A stretch of 33,416 nt of DNA from Flavobacteriales bacterium (GCA_012960835.1 DUAL01000129.1:1-33416), one strand, 5' to 3'; counted from the first letter of the stretch, positions 1-8,628 are shown. Translations and numbers: made by a program. The notes: generated by a model not told the origin, from the sequence alone.

Positions 1-328
1 AGATTTTATCAAAAGTTGCATCAATTGGAGGGGCGATTTTCTGCACCTCCACTTTTACTTTTTGCACCTTTTGTAAAGGTAAAATGGCATCAACAATTCT
101 TCTTGCAGGATGCTCTATCATATCAGAACGAATTGCCATTTGCTGTTTTACAATTTCTATAATTTTTACATAGTCCACTGTATCGTTCAAATCATCTGAT
201 TTTTCCACCTTTGTTGTATCAGCAGTTACCCAAATATTTACAATAAAATGACCTCCTAATTTTGCTTCTTCTGGCAAGTGTCCATGATATGCAAAAACTC
301 TAATTCCTTCTACCGTAATTAATCCCAT
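1..328 (-). CDS. folB: Dihydroneopterin aldolase FolB (3' end outside window)
   Basis: Folate biosynthesis enzyme that cleaves 7,8-dihydroneopterin to 6-hydroxymethyl-dihydropterin and glycolaldehyde in the cytoplasm. The visible 109 residues begin MGLITVEGIRVFAYHG, the usual FolB opening. They contain the conserved Tyr in VDYVKI (about residue 54), an acidic helix with Glu72 (MIEHPARRIVDAIL), and a Lys97 in VQKIAPPI that matches the family's catalytic lysine region. The reading frame runs off the left edge, so only the last few residues are missing. Its ATG shares one base with the gltX stop codon (TAATG), so it is probably translationally coupled and co-transcribed with gltX. The identification rests on motifs and length; I am confident of the family. 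Confidence 0.88.
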   Translation of the reverse strand, partial: MGLITVEGIRVFAYHGHLPEEAKLGGHFIVNIWVTADTTKVEKSDDLNDTVDYVKIIEIVKQQMAIRSDMIEHPARRIVDAILPLQKVQKVKVEVQKIAPPIDATFDKI

Positions 329-1851
329 TAGTTTATTTTTTCTAAAGCAGTTTCCATTCTTTTTTTCGTTTCTTCTTTTCCTAAAAGAGAAGCAATATCA
401 AAAAGGGATGGTCCCATACCAATCCCTGTTAATGAGACTCTAAATGCAGGAAGCAATTTCCCTATTTCTAGTTCTTTTTCTTCTAAATAGGATTTAAATT
501 CTATTTCAATACTTTCAGAGGTAAAATCGGATAAATTAGATAATCTACCTTTTAGTTCCTTCATATATTTTGGAGTATCTTCTTTCCATTTTTTACGAAC
601 TGTTTTCTCATCATAAGTAGTAGGAGAGAGAAAATAATACTTTCCCTCCTCCCACATATCTTTTACAAAAGTGGCTCTTTCTTTAAGTTGTTCGCAAACT
701 GATTGAACAAAATCATCCTCTGCCTCTACCCCATTTTCTTTTAGGATAATTTTTAAATCGGCAGCTAAATCTTCTTTTGATTTTGCTCTTAAATATTGCT
801 GATTGAACCATCTTGTTTTGTTAAAATCGAACTTTGCTCCCGCCTTCCCTACTCTCTCTAAACTAAAAGCTTCTATCAATTCTTCCATAGAGAAAATCTC
901 TTGTGTAGTTCCTGGGTTCCATCCTAAAAAAGAAAGCATATTTATAAAGGCTTCTTTTATGTATCCACTTTCTCTGTATCCTGAACTAATTTCTTTTGTT
1001 TCTGGATTCATCCACTCAGTTGGGAAAACCGGAAATCCTAATCTATCCCCATCACGCTTACTCAACTTCCCATTTCCATCTGGTTTTAATATTAAAGGTA
1101 AATGTGCAAATTGTGGCATTACATCTTCCCATCCTAAATATCTGTACAATAAAACATGTAAAGGTGCGGATGGCAACCACTCCTCCCCTCTTATTACATG
1201 GGAGATTTTCATCAAATAATCATCAACCACATTTGCTAAATGATAAGTTGGCATCCCATCTGATTTGAAGATAACTTTATCGTCCATATTATTGGTATTT
1301 ACTACCACCCAACCTCTAATAATATCGTTCAGTTTTACCTCTTCATTTCTAGGCATTTTTATACGGATAACATAAGCCTCTCCTGCCTGCCTTCTTTTAG
1401 TCACTTCATCTTCCGAAAGGGCCAAAGAATTTTGCATTGTAGTACGCGTTACCGCATTGTATTGTGGTGAAGGAACTCCTGCCGCTTTCATTCTTTCGCG
1501 CATTGCAGTTAGTTCTTCTGAACTGTCAAAAGCATAATAAGCAAAACCATCTTTTACCAATTGTTCGGCATAAGGCAAGTACATAGCTTTTCTTTCTGAT
1601 TGTTTGTAAGGGCCAAATTCTCCCCCTGCAACAACCGATTCATCAAACTCAATTCCACACCATTTTAAAGACTCAAAAATATATTGTTCCGCTCCTTCTA
1701 CAAACCTTGCTTGATCCGTATCTTCAATTCGCAAAATAAATTTACCTCCTTTGTTTTTCGCAAAAAGATAATTATAAAGGGCTGTTCTTACTCCTCCAAT
1801 ATGTAATGGTCCTGTCGGACTTGGCGCAAATCGTACTCTTACTTCTGACAT
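328..1851 (-). CDS. gltX: Glutamyl-tRNA synthetase
   Basis: Class I aminoacyl-tRNA synthetase that charges tRNA-Glu with glutamate. The 507-residue protein has normal length for the family. The HIGH-type signature HIGG is at residues 17-20 within RFAPSPTGPLHIGG, and the KMSKS-type loop KLSKR is at 262-266, followed by DGDR as in GltX. RGEEWLPSAPLH near 221-232 is another conserved GlxRS segment. The gatA gene elsewhere in this window implies an amidotransferase route, so in this organism GltX may also supply misacylated Glu-tRNA(Gln); that is an inference. It is transcribed leftward from a promoter at 1874-1881, divergent from the DUF4175 gene, and is followed by folB with a one-base overlap. 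Confidence 0.97.
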   Translation of the reverse strand: MSEVRVRFAPSPTGPLHIGGVRTALYNYLFAKNKGGKFILRIEDTDQARFVEGAEQYIFESLKWCGIEFDESVVAGGEFGPYKQSERKAMYLPYAEQLVKDGFAYYAFDSSEELTAMRERMKAAGVPSPQYNAVTRTTMQNSLALSEDEVTKRRQAGEAYVIRIKMPRNEEVKLNDIIRGWVVVNTNNMDDKVIFKSDGMPTYHLANVVDDYLMKISHVIRGEEWLPSAPLHVLLYRYLGWEDVMPQFAHLPLILKPDGNGKLSKRDGDRLGFPVFPTEWMNPETKEISSGYRESGYIKEAFINMLSFLGWNPGTTQEIFSMEELIEAFSLERVGKAGAKFDFNKTRWFNQQYLRAKSKEDLAADLKIILKENGVEAEDDFVQSVCEQLKERATFVKDMWEEGKYYFLSPTTYDEKTVRKKWKEDTPKYMKELKGRLSNLSDFTSESIEIEFKSYLEEKELEIGKLLPAFRVSLTGIGMGPSLFDIASLLGKEETKKRMETALEKIN

Positions 1852-1873
1852 AATTAATTAAATAATTGGACGG

Positions 1874-1881
1874 CAAAGATA
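1874..1881 (-). promoter_or_regulatory. -7 promoter element for gltX-folB
   Basis: On the minus strand this reads TATCTTTG, an exact match to the Bacteroidota sigma-factor -7 consensus TAnnTTTG. It lies about 23 bases before the gltX ATG, giving a short leader of roughly 15 nt. No clear -33 TTG was found at ideal spacing. Confidence 0.6.
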
Positions 1882-1926
1882 AGCTTTATCAGATAAATTC
1901 GTTTTACATTTTGAAGGATAAAATTG

Positions 1927-1934
1927 TACCTTTG
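1927..1934 (+). promoter_or_regulatory. -7 promoter element for the DUF4175 gene
   Basis: TACCTTTG matches TAnnTTTG exactly and lies 6 bases before the ATG at 1941. Transcription would therefore start at or next to the start codon (leaderless or nearly so). It is divergent from the gltX promoter about 50 bp away. Its position is a main reason to reject the in-frame start at 1866. Confidence 0.6.
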
Positions 1935-1940
1935 CAATCT

Positions 1941-4900
1941 ATGAAAAATACGACACAACATTTGTTTGATAAACTGAATGAGTTTATTAGTAAATTCTAC
2001 AAGAATCAGCTTATTCGTGGGGGAATTTATTCTGCATCTGTTTTGCTGATTTTTTTCCTTGTTTTTTCCATTTTAGAATATTATTCTCAGTTTGATGTAG
2101 TTGTTCGTTCCATTTTATTTTGGACTTATATACTTACAAATGCCTTTATTCTTTACCGATATGTGATTATTCCTTTACTGCATCTGTATAGATATGGAAA
2201 AATAATGAGCATGGAAGTGGCCGCTAATATTATTGGAAAACACTTTTCTGAGGTTGATGATAAGCTGCTTAATGTTTTACAATTGCATAAAATGAGTGAG
2301 CAGGATAACGCTTTAATTCAGGCGAGTATCAATCAGAAAATAAATGAAATTTCATCCTTTTCTTTTTCTTCTGTTATTAATTTTTCAGAGAATAAAAAAT
2401 ATAGCAAATGGCTAGCATTTCCGCTTCTAATTGTGTTATTCTTTTTTGCGTCTGGAAATAAACATATCCTAACAGAAAGTTCTGCTAGAATAATAAAACA
2501 CAATACCTTTTTTGAGCCAAAAGCTCCATTCGATTTTATAATTGATGAGGAAAACCTGAAAGTAGTAAAACAAGAAGATTTTGAGTTATCACTTGTATTA
2601 AAAGGCAATGAAATTCCGGATAAGGTTTTTGTAGTGGTGGGCAACAATAAATTTCGATTGAAAAAATTGAATGTTACTACTCATAATTATGTTTTTAAAA
2701 ATGTGATTACCAATACCGATTTTCAGTTATTTGCAAATGGTTTTTATTCTAAAAACTACACTTTGAATATCCTTCCAAAACCCGCCATTATTAATTTTGA
2801 ACTCCTGATTTCTCCACCGAAATATACTGAATTAAAAACAGAAGCTTTAACTAATATTGGCGATTTAAATATCCCGGAAGGAAGCCATGTAAATTGGACT
2901 TTTGATGTTATAAATACCGATCGTTTATTTTTTAATATAGACAAGAAAAAACATTTAGCAAGTCCGATAACGGAAGAAAAAATGGCTTTTAATTTTCAGT
3001 TTAAACAATCTGCATTTTACCAGATTATCACTGAAAATAATTTTCAGGTTTCTGATAGTATTTTATACCATGTAAATATTATTCCAGATGCTTATCCGAC
3101 TATTATGGTTGAACAGGAAATTGACAGTATTGGAGAGAAAATATTTTTTAGCGGCATTGTAAAAGACGACTACAAAATAAGCAAATTGGAATTTCATTAT
3201 CAAATAAAGAAAAAGGATGAAACGATTCATAATATTATAGATGTCCCTGTGGAAGGAGTAATTCAACAACAGTTTTTCCATCATACAGATATCTCCTTGC
3301 TTAATTTGGAATTAGGAAATAAGTTTACTTACTATTTTAAAGTGTGGGATAATGATGGGGTAAATGGGAATAAATTCACTAAAAGTAAATTGTTTACATT
3401 TAATGTCCCTGATGCTGAAAACTTAAATAGCCAGCTTGAAAAAGAGGAAAGCAAAATAAAAACGGACTTGCAAAAAAGTATTGCTTTGGCAAAAGAAATA
3501 AAAGAGGAGATAAAATCTCTGAATAAAGATTTACTAGAAAAAAAGAAGCTAGGTTGGGAAGAAAAGAAAAAAGCAGAGGCTTTAATGGAAAAACAAAAGG
3601 TCTTGCAAAATCAGATGGCACAGCTAAAAGAAAAGAATTCAGCAAAACAGAAAAAGCAAGAGCAATACAGAAAAGTATCGCCTGAGCTTTTAGAAAAACA
3701 AAAGCAATTAGAAAAATTATTTAATGAAGTTTTGGATGAGGAAACTAAAAAGCTTTTGGAAGAAATGCAAAAAATGATGGAAGAAATGAATAAGGAAAAT
3801 CTGAAAGAGCTTTTAGATAAAATGGAGCAAGATGATGCGGATTTAGAAAAAGAATTGGATAGAAATTTGGAGCTTTTTAAACAACTGGAATTTGAACTAA
3901 AACTAGAAGATGCACTTGATAAATTAAGCGAGTTGAAAGAAAAGCAGAAGGAGTTAAAAGAAAAGACGGAAGATAAAAAATCAGATGCCGGAAAACTTGC
4001 CAAAGAGCAAGAAAAATTAAATAAGGAATTTGAAGAGCTGAAGAAACAGTTGGATGAATTAAGTAAGAAAAATCAGGAATTGGAAGAGAAAAACAAGATG
4101 CCTAATACTCAAATGCAAGAAAAAGAAATTTCTGAAAAAATGGAAGAAAGTAAAGATGCCTTAGAAAAAAACAAGAAAAAGAAATCATCCAAATCGCAAA
4201 AAGATGCATTGGATAAAATGGATGAATTAGAGCAACAATTACAGGCTCTACAATCAAGTTCTTGCTCCTCTGCGCAAGAGGAAGATATGGAAACGTTAAG
4301 GCAAATTTTGGAGAATTTAATCCACCTTTCTTTTGATCAGGAGGAACTTATGAAAAAGGTAAAAGTTACTCCAAAAAACAGCCCTTCTTATGTTGAGCTG
4401 GTAAAAAACCAAAAGAAATTGGTAGATGATGCTGTAATCATTGAGGATTCTCTTTTTGCTCTTAGTAAAAGGGTGGTCCAAATTCAGCATGCTGTGAATA
4501 AAGAAATTGCTTCAATAAAAAATAATATGTCTTTCGCGACCAAAAACCTGGAAGAAAGAATCGTAAATAAAGCAATGGGAGAGCAACAATTTGCAATGAC
4601 TTCTGCCAATAATTTAGCTCTCATCCTTGCTGAAATGTTAAAACAAATGCAGCAACAATGCTCAAGTTCTTCTAGCAAGCCAAGTAATTGTAATAAGCCC
4701 GGAAGTGGGAAGCCATCTCTTTCAAAATTAAAGAAAATGCAGAAAAAACTCAATGCACAAATGAAAGGCATGATGGGGAAAAAAGGAAAGAAGAAAGGAG
4801 AAAAATTAAATAACGGACAGTGTAAAAATTTAGCAAAGTTGGCACAGCAACAAGAAAGTATTCGCCAGCAATTACAAGAACTAAGAGATGAAATTGGAAA

Positions 4901-5246
4901 ATCAGGAGAGAAAGGAAATATTGATAAAATGATTAAAAAGATGGAAGAAAATGAAATTGATATTGTCAATAATAAAATTACAAAAGAAACCATAAAAAGA
5001 CAGGAAGACATACTAAGTAGGTTGCTAGAAGCAGAAAAAGCAGAAAGAGAAAGAGAGGAAGAGCCAAAAAGGAAATCAAATGAATGGAAATATGAGTTTA
5101 CAAATACTAATAACAGCTATTCTGACTACAAAAAACAAAAGGAAAAACAATTGGAATTACTCAAAACAAAACCTGCTCAACTTTCTCCTTTTTATAAAAA
5201 CAAGGTGACAAAATATTTTAATGAACTTAGCAAAAAAGCCCAATGA
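1941..5246 (+). CDS. DUF4175 family membrane protein with long coiled coil
   Basis: Large Bacteroidota-specific envelope protein (1101 residues from the chosen start). Function is not established. Three hydrophobic segments lie near residues 26-46, 54-83 and 157-171. A beta-rich region follows, probably extracytoplasmic, then a very long Lys/Glu/Gln-rich coiled coil from about residue 500. The coiled coil is interrupted by Ser/Cys-rich patches (SSSCSSAQEED and QQCSSSSSKPSNC) and a basic Gly/Lys/Met patch. An in-frame ATG at 1866 would add 25 residues, but that stretch covers the divergent promoter region, whereas ATG 1941 sits just after a TAnnTTTG element. The stop overlaps the ybeY start (ATGA). 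As I recall, the neighbourhood with ybeY and mnmG is common in Flavobacteriia. Family call is good, role unknown. Confidence 0.85.
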   Translation: MKNTTQHLFDKLNEFISKFYKNQLIRGGIYSASVLLIFFLVFSILEYYSQFDVVVRSILFWTYILTNAFILYRYVIIPLLHLYRYGKIMSMEVAANIIGKHFSEVDDKLLNVLQLHKMSEQDNALIQASINQKINEISSFSFSSVINFSENKKYSKWLAFPLLIVLFFFASGNKHILTESSARIIKHNTFFEPKAPFDFIIDEENLKVVKQEDFELSLVLKGNEIPDKVFVVVGNNKFRLKKLNVTTHNYVFKNVITNTDFQLFANGFYSKNYTLNILPKPAIINFELLISPPKYTELKTEALTNIGDLNIPEGSHVNWTFDVINTDRLFFNIDKKKHLASPITEEKMAFNFQFKQSAFYQIITENNFQVSDSILYHVNIIPDAYPTIMVEQEIDSIGEKIFFSGIVKDDYKISKLEFHYQIKKKDETIHNIIDVPVEGVIQQQFFHHTDISLLNLELGNKFTYYFKVWDNDGVNGNKFTKSKLFTFNVPDAENLNSQLEKEESKIKTDLQKSIALAKEIKEEIKSLNKDLLEKKKLGWEEKKKAEALMEKQKVLQNQMAQLKEKNSAKQKKQEQYRKVSPELLEKQKQLEKLFNEVLDEETKKLLEEMQKMMEEMNKENLKELLDKMEQDDADLEKELDRNLELFKQLEFELKLEDALDKLSELKEKQKELKEKTEDKKSDAGKLAKEQEKLNKEFEELKKQLDELSKKNQELEEKNKMPNTQMQEKEISEKMEESKDALEKNKKKKSSKSQKDALDKMDELEQQLQALQSSSCSSAQEEDMETLRQILENLIHLSFDQEELMKKVKVTPKNSPSYVELVKNQKKLVDDAVIIEDSLFALSKRVVQIQHAVNKEIASIKNNMSFATKNLEERIVNKAMGEQQFAMTSANNLALILAEMLKQMQQQCSSSSSKPSNCNKPGSGKPSLSKLKKMQKKLNAQMKGMMGKKGKKKGEKLNNGQCKNLAKLAQQQESIRQQLQELRDEIGKSGEKGNIDKMIKKMEENEIDIVNNKITKETIKRQEDILSRLLEAEKAEREREEEPKRKSNEWKYEFTNTNNSYSDYKKQKEKQLELLKTKPAQLSPFYKNKVTKYFNELSKKAQ

Positions 5247-5653
5247 TTTTATTTCATTCTGAAACAAATTTTCAGCTAAAACAGAAGATCGCTGTAAAAA
5301 AGTGGATTAAAGAAACAATTGTAAAAGAAGGGAAAACGACAAAAGACATTAATTTTATTTTTTGTGATGATTATTTTTTGCATGAAAAGAATAGAGCCTA
5401 TCTTGGGCATGATACCTTTACAGATATTATAACTTTTGATTATTCAGATAGAGATTTAATTTCTGGCGATATTTTTATAAGCATTGATAGGGTAAGGGAG
5501 AACGCTCCTATTAATAACGCTCCTTTTGAAAACGAACTTTCTAGGGTTATTATTCATGGTATTTTGCATTTATTAGGATATAAGGATAAAGGCAAGAAAG
5601 AGAAGGAAATTATGCGAGAGAAAGAAGATTTTTATTTATCTTTGCAAACTTAA
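5243..5653 (+). CDS. ybeY: Endoribonuclease YbeY (16S rRNA maturation)
   Basis: Metal-dependent single-strand endoribonuclease acting in 16S rRNA 3'-end maturation and ribosome quality control. The 136-residue protein carries TDIITFDY and GDIFISIDRV, typical of the fold, and the metal site HGILHLLGYKDK with His105 and His109. The usual third histidine of the HGxLHLxGYDH motif is replaced by Asp115. I recall a similar change (DKG in place of DH) in other Bacteroidota YbeY proteins, so this is probably lineage-typical rather than a defect. The start codon overlaps the upstream stop by 4 bases (ATGA), implying translational coupling. Confidence 0.93.
   Translation: MILFHSETNFQLKQKIAVKKWIKETIVKEGKTTKDINFIFCDDYFLHEKNRAYLGHDTFTDIITFDYSDRDLISGDIFISIDRVRENAPINNAPFENELSRVIIHGILHLLGYKDKGKKEKEIMREKEDFYLSLQT
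5637..5644 (+). promoter_or_regulatory. Candidate -7 element for mnmG inside the ybeY 3' end
   Basis: TATCTTTG followed by C matches TAnnTTTG exactly. It lies within the last codons of ybeY, about 55 bases before the mnmG ATG at 5699. No convincing -33 TTG is visible, so this is a candidate only. Confidence 0.4.
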
Positions 5654-5681
5654 TTTTCTGATTATCAGTATTTTATAAATT

Positions 5682-5697
5682 TGTTTCATGTGGAACA
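5682..5697 (+). promoter_or_regulatory. parS-like palindrome before mnmG
   Basis: TGTTTCATGTGGAACA differs from the classical ParB-binding parS sequence TGTTTCACGTGAAACA at two positions. It is an imperfect palindrome: 6 of 8 positions agree between the half-sites TGTTTCAT and TGTTCCAC. It ends one base before the mnmG start codon. parS sites are known next to gidA/mnmG in many bacteria, where the gene order gidA-gidB-parA-parB occurs near the origin; here no parA or parB is in view. Confidence 0.5.
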
Positions 5698-5698
5698 T

Positions 5699-7570
5699 AT
5701 GATTTTTGAACAGACATACGATATAATTGTAGTAGGTGGCGGACATGCAGGCTGTGAAGCGGCACATGCTGCTGCTAAACTAGGATCAAAGGTTTTGCTG
5801 ATTACCCAAAATTTGCAAACCATTGCACAAATGTCCTGTAATCCTGCTATGGGAGGCATTGCAAAAGGACAAATTGTTAGGGAATTAGATGCTTTAGGAG
5901 GCATGTCTGGAATTATTACAGACAGTGCGACCATTCAGTTCAGAATGCTGAATACTTCAAAAGGTCCTGCAATGTGGAGCCCAAGAGCGCAATGTGATAG
6001 AATGGTTTTTGCTCAAAATTGGCGTGTAGCACTAGAAGAAAATAAAAATATTTCTTTTTGGCAAGATACCGTAACTTCTCTAACAATTAGGAAAGGAGTT
6101 GTAGCGGGAGTAAAAACCAATTTAGGTTTTGAAATAACTGCAAAGGCTGTTGTTTTATGTAATGGCACTTTTTTAAGTGGTGTGATGCATATTGGCGAGA
6201 AACAATTCTCAGGAGGAAGAATGGGCGAAAAGTCGTCAGAAGGAATAACGGCTCAGCTTATCGATTTAGGGTTTACCCATGGGAGAATGAAAACTGGCAC
6301 ACCCCCAAGATTAGACGGAAGAACTATTGATTACAGTAAAACAGAAGAACAAAAAGGAGATAAATCCCCAAACAAATTTTCATTTACCAATACCTCATCT
6401 GTTAGAAATCAGGAAAGTTGTTTTATTACTTATACCAATGAAGAATGCCATGCTATTTTGAAAGAGGGCTTTAATCAATCCCCTATGTTTACTGGTAGAA
6501 TTAAAAGTTCAGGGCCAAGATATTGCCCTTCAATTGAAGAAAAATTAAATCGTTTTTCTGATAGGAATAGGCATCAATTATTCATTGAGCCAGAAGGAAG
6601 AAATACAATAGAAATTTATTTAAATGGGTTTTCGACATCACTTCCTCATCAGGTGCAATTGAACGCACTTAGAAAAATTAAAGGGCTTGAAAAAGTAAAA
6701 ATGTTTAGGGCAGGATATGCAGTGGAATACGATTATTTTCCACCTACACAACTCAAACAAACCCTAGAAACAAAACTAGTGAAAAATCTCTTTTTCTGCG
6801 GGCAGATAAATGGAACTACTGGCTATGAGGAAGCAGCCGCACAAGGAATAATGGCCGGAATAAATGCCCATCAAAATATTTACAAACTTGACCCTTTTAC
6901 TCTTTCGCGCTCTGAGGCTTATATTGGGGTTTTAATAGACGACTTGATTACAAAAGGAACGGAAGAACCTTATAGAATGTTTACTTCAAGGGCTGAATAC
7001 CGGCTTTTACTTAGGCAGGATAATGCAGATGAACGACTAACTGAAATAGGATACAAGCTTGGGTTAGCGGACCAAGATAGACTAATCACTCTGGATAAGA
7101 AAAGAGCAAAAAAAGAAGAATTACTGAAATTTTTATCCGATCAAAGTATTGAGCCAAAAATAATAAATAGCATTTTAATAAAAAAAGGAAGCGCTAAGAT
7201 AGTACAAAAGAAAAAGCTAAAAGATATCCTAGCAAGACCACATATTAAAACGAAAGATTTAATGTGTTCTGATTCTTTAAAAGCATTTATCAAAACCAGT
7301 AATATTGATAAAGAAGTGATTAGTCAAGTAGAGATTCATATCAAATACAATGGTTATATGAATAAGGAAAAAGAGGCCGCTAATAAAATGTATGCCTTAG
7401 AGCATATCAAAATTCCTGAAAATTTTGAATATGACAAACTACATTCTATTTCTGCTGAAGCAAGGGAGAAACTAAAAAATATTTTTCCTAGCTCAATTGG
7501 ACAAGCCACAAGAATTAGTGGAGTTTCGCCCTCAGATATTAATGTTTTACTAATTTATATGGGAAGATGA
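5699..7570 (+). CDS. mnmG: tRNA uridine-5-carboxymethylaminomethyl modification enzyme MnmG (GidA)
   Basis: FAD-dependent enzyme that, with MnmE, installs cmnm5U at the wobble position of several tRNAs. From ATG 5699 the protein has 623 residues, normal for the family. Visible motifs are the Rossmann FAD site VVGGGHAGCEAA near residues 11-22, the family signature CNPAMGGIAKGQIVREL, MKTGTPPRLDGR, and GQINGTTGYEEAAAQG near the FAD-binding C-terminal part of the core. The C-terminal helical MnmE-contact domain ends with IGQATRISGVSPSDINVLLIYMGR-type sequence. An in-frame TTG at 5681 would add MFHVEH, but that peptide is just the translated parS-like palindrome, so ATG 5699 is preferred. The stop overlaps the next gene (ATGA). 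Confidence 0.96.
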   Translation: MIFEQTYDIIVVGGGHAGCEAAHAAAKLGSKVLLITQNLQTIAQMSCNPAMGGIAKGQIVRELDALGGMSGIITDSATIQFRMLNTSKGPAMWSPRAQCDRMVFAQNWRVALEENKNISFWQDTVTSLTIRKGVVAGVKTNLGFEITAKAVVLCNGTFLSGVMHIGEKQFSGGRMGEKSSEGITAQLIDLGFTHGRMKTGTPPRLDGRTIDYSKTEEQKGDKSPNKFSFTNTSSVRNQESCFITYTNEECHAILKEGFNQSPMFTGRIKSSGPRYCPSIEEKLNRFSDRNRHQLFIEPEGRNTIEIYLNGFSTSLPHQVQLNALRKIKGLEKVKMFRAGYAVEYDYFPPTQLKQTLETKLVKNLFFCGQINGTTGYEEAAAQGIMAGINAHQNIYKLDPFTLSRSEAYIGVLIDDLITKGTEEPYRMFTSRAEYRLLLRQDNADERLTEIGYKLGLADQDRLITLDKKRAKKEELLKFLSDQSIEPKIINSILIKKGSAKIVQKKKLKDILARPHIKTKDLMCSDSLKAFIKTSNIDKEVISQVEIHIKYNGYMNKEKEAANKMYALEHIKIPENFEYDKLHSISAEAREKLKNIFPSSIGQATRISGVSPSDINVLLIYMGR

Positions 7571-8463
7571 AAAAATTAAAAATCTGCCCTATTTGTGCTG
7601 AAGATAGTTTTAATGTTCTTTTTAGTTGTAAAGACCATTCAACATCTAAAGAGAAATTTACAATTGTAAACTGTAATAATTGTAATTTTACATTTACTAA
7701 TCCTAGGCCAAAAGAAGAAAATTTAGAGAAATACTATATTTCTGACAACTACATTTCACATACCAATACTAGTAAAGGGCTTTTTGAAATCCTGTATCAA
7801 ATAGTTAGAAAATACGCCATTGTACAGAAACTAAAGCTAGTTAAAAAATATTCTAAAATAAAAAACCATTTAGATATTGGTTGCGGAACGGGAGAGTTTT
7901 TAAATGCTTGTAAAAATTCCGGTTTTAGAACAAAGGGGATTGAGCCATCAGAAATTGCAAGAATGCAAGCAATTGATAATTACAATCTAGATGTGTCAGA
8001 AAATACGGATTTAAGCCAATTTGATGAAGATTCTTTTGAAACAATTACAATGTGGCATGTATTAGAGCATATCCCAAATTTGAATGAAACAATAGAACAT
8101 TTTTCAAGAATTTTAGAAAAAAATGGAACTGTAATTATAGCAGTCCCTAATCTTAAAAGTTGGGACGCCAACTACTACAAAGAGTATTGGGCAGCTTGGG
8201 ATGTGCCTATTCATTTATGGCATTTTTCAAAAGTAAGTATTGACTCTCTTTTTAAAAAGTATGGATTTAATTTGGCAAAAACAAAACCCATGCTTTTTGA
8301 TTCTTTCTATGTTTCGATTTTAAGTGAAAAATATAAATCTGGGAAAAAGAAACTTTTGAAAGGATTTGCTATTGGATTAATTTCTAATATAATTGCATTT
8401 TTTAGTAAAAGAGGGTATTCTAGCACAATTTATATGTTTAGAAAAGAAAATAGCTTAAAATAA
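7567..8463 (+). CDS. Zinc-ribbon class I SAM-dependent methyltransferase
   Basis: A 298-residue methyltransferase of unknown substrate. The N-terminus has two Cys pairs (CPIC at 7-10 and CNNC at 36-39), a zinc-ribbon-like module. Next comes a Rossmann-fold methyltransferase domain with motif I LDIGCGTGEFL at about 102-112. MWHVLEHIPN is a Methyltransf_11/23-type motif, and AVPNLKSWDA follows. This arrangement resembles the methyltransferases often annotated in sugar or cell-surface biosynthesis, but nothing in the sequence fixes the substrate. The start overlaps the mnmG stop by 4 bases, so the two are probably translated from one message. A weak hairpin with a T run begins at its stop codon. 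Confidence 0.85.
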   Translation: MKKLKICPICAEDSFNVLFSCKDHSTSKEKFTIVNCNNCNFTFTNPRPKEENLEKYYISDNYISHTNTSKGLFEILYQIVRKYAIVQKLKLVKKYSKIKNHLDIGCGTGEFLNACKNSGFRTKGIEPSEIARMQAIDNYNLDVSENTDLSQFDEDSFETITMWHVLEHIPNLNETIEHFSRILEKNGTVIIAVPNLKSWDANYYKEYWAAWDVPIHLWHFSKVSIDSLFKKYGFNLAKTKPMLFDSFYVSILSEKYKSGKKKLLKGFAIGLISNIIAFFSKRGYSSTIYMFRKENSLK

Positions 8464-8482
8464 AGCCCTCTAATGGGTTTTT
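8462..8482 (+). terminator. Weak rho-independent terminator after the methyltransferase
   Basis: A 7-bp stem including one G:T pair (AAAGCCC / GGGTTTT) with a 6-base loop TCTAAT runs into a T-rich stretch. It starts inside the stop codon of the methyltransferase gene. The stem is short, so efficiency is uncertain. The rest of the 8464-8646 spacer holds only the next promoter. Confidence 0.45.
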
Positions 8483-8620
8483 GCTATAATCTAGTGTTTC
8501 CCCATTAAAATATTTTGAAAACAGTTTTTAGAAAAACCTCTCTATTAATTTGATTTTCAATTACTTATGGTGTTTTCTATATAAAACTACGTAAAAATAA
8601 AATATTCCTGTAAAATTTTG

Positions 8621-8628
8621 TATATTTG
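8621..8628 (+). promoter_or_regulatory. -7 promoter element for the fibronectin-domain protein
   Basis: TATATTTG matches TAnnTTTG exactly and lies 18 bases before the ATG at 8647. The -33 region has no clear TTG; CTG near 8608-8610 is the nearest candidate. Confidence 0.5.

Noticed and set aside
1866..1940. In-frame upstream ATG extending the DUF4175 protein by 25 residues
   Set aside because: The extension covers the divergent promoter region, and a TAnnTTTG element sits between it and ATG 1941, which is the better start.
3611..4003. Minus-strand Ser/Phe-rich open reading frame of 130 residues
   Set aside because: It is the antisense of the Lys/Glu coiled-coil part of the DUF4175 gene, with low-complexity composition and no promoter.
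5681..5698. TTG start for MnmG encoding MFHVEH
   Set aside because: The six residues are the translated parS-like palindrome, and MIFEQTYDIIVVGGG is the normal N-terminus.
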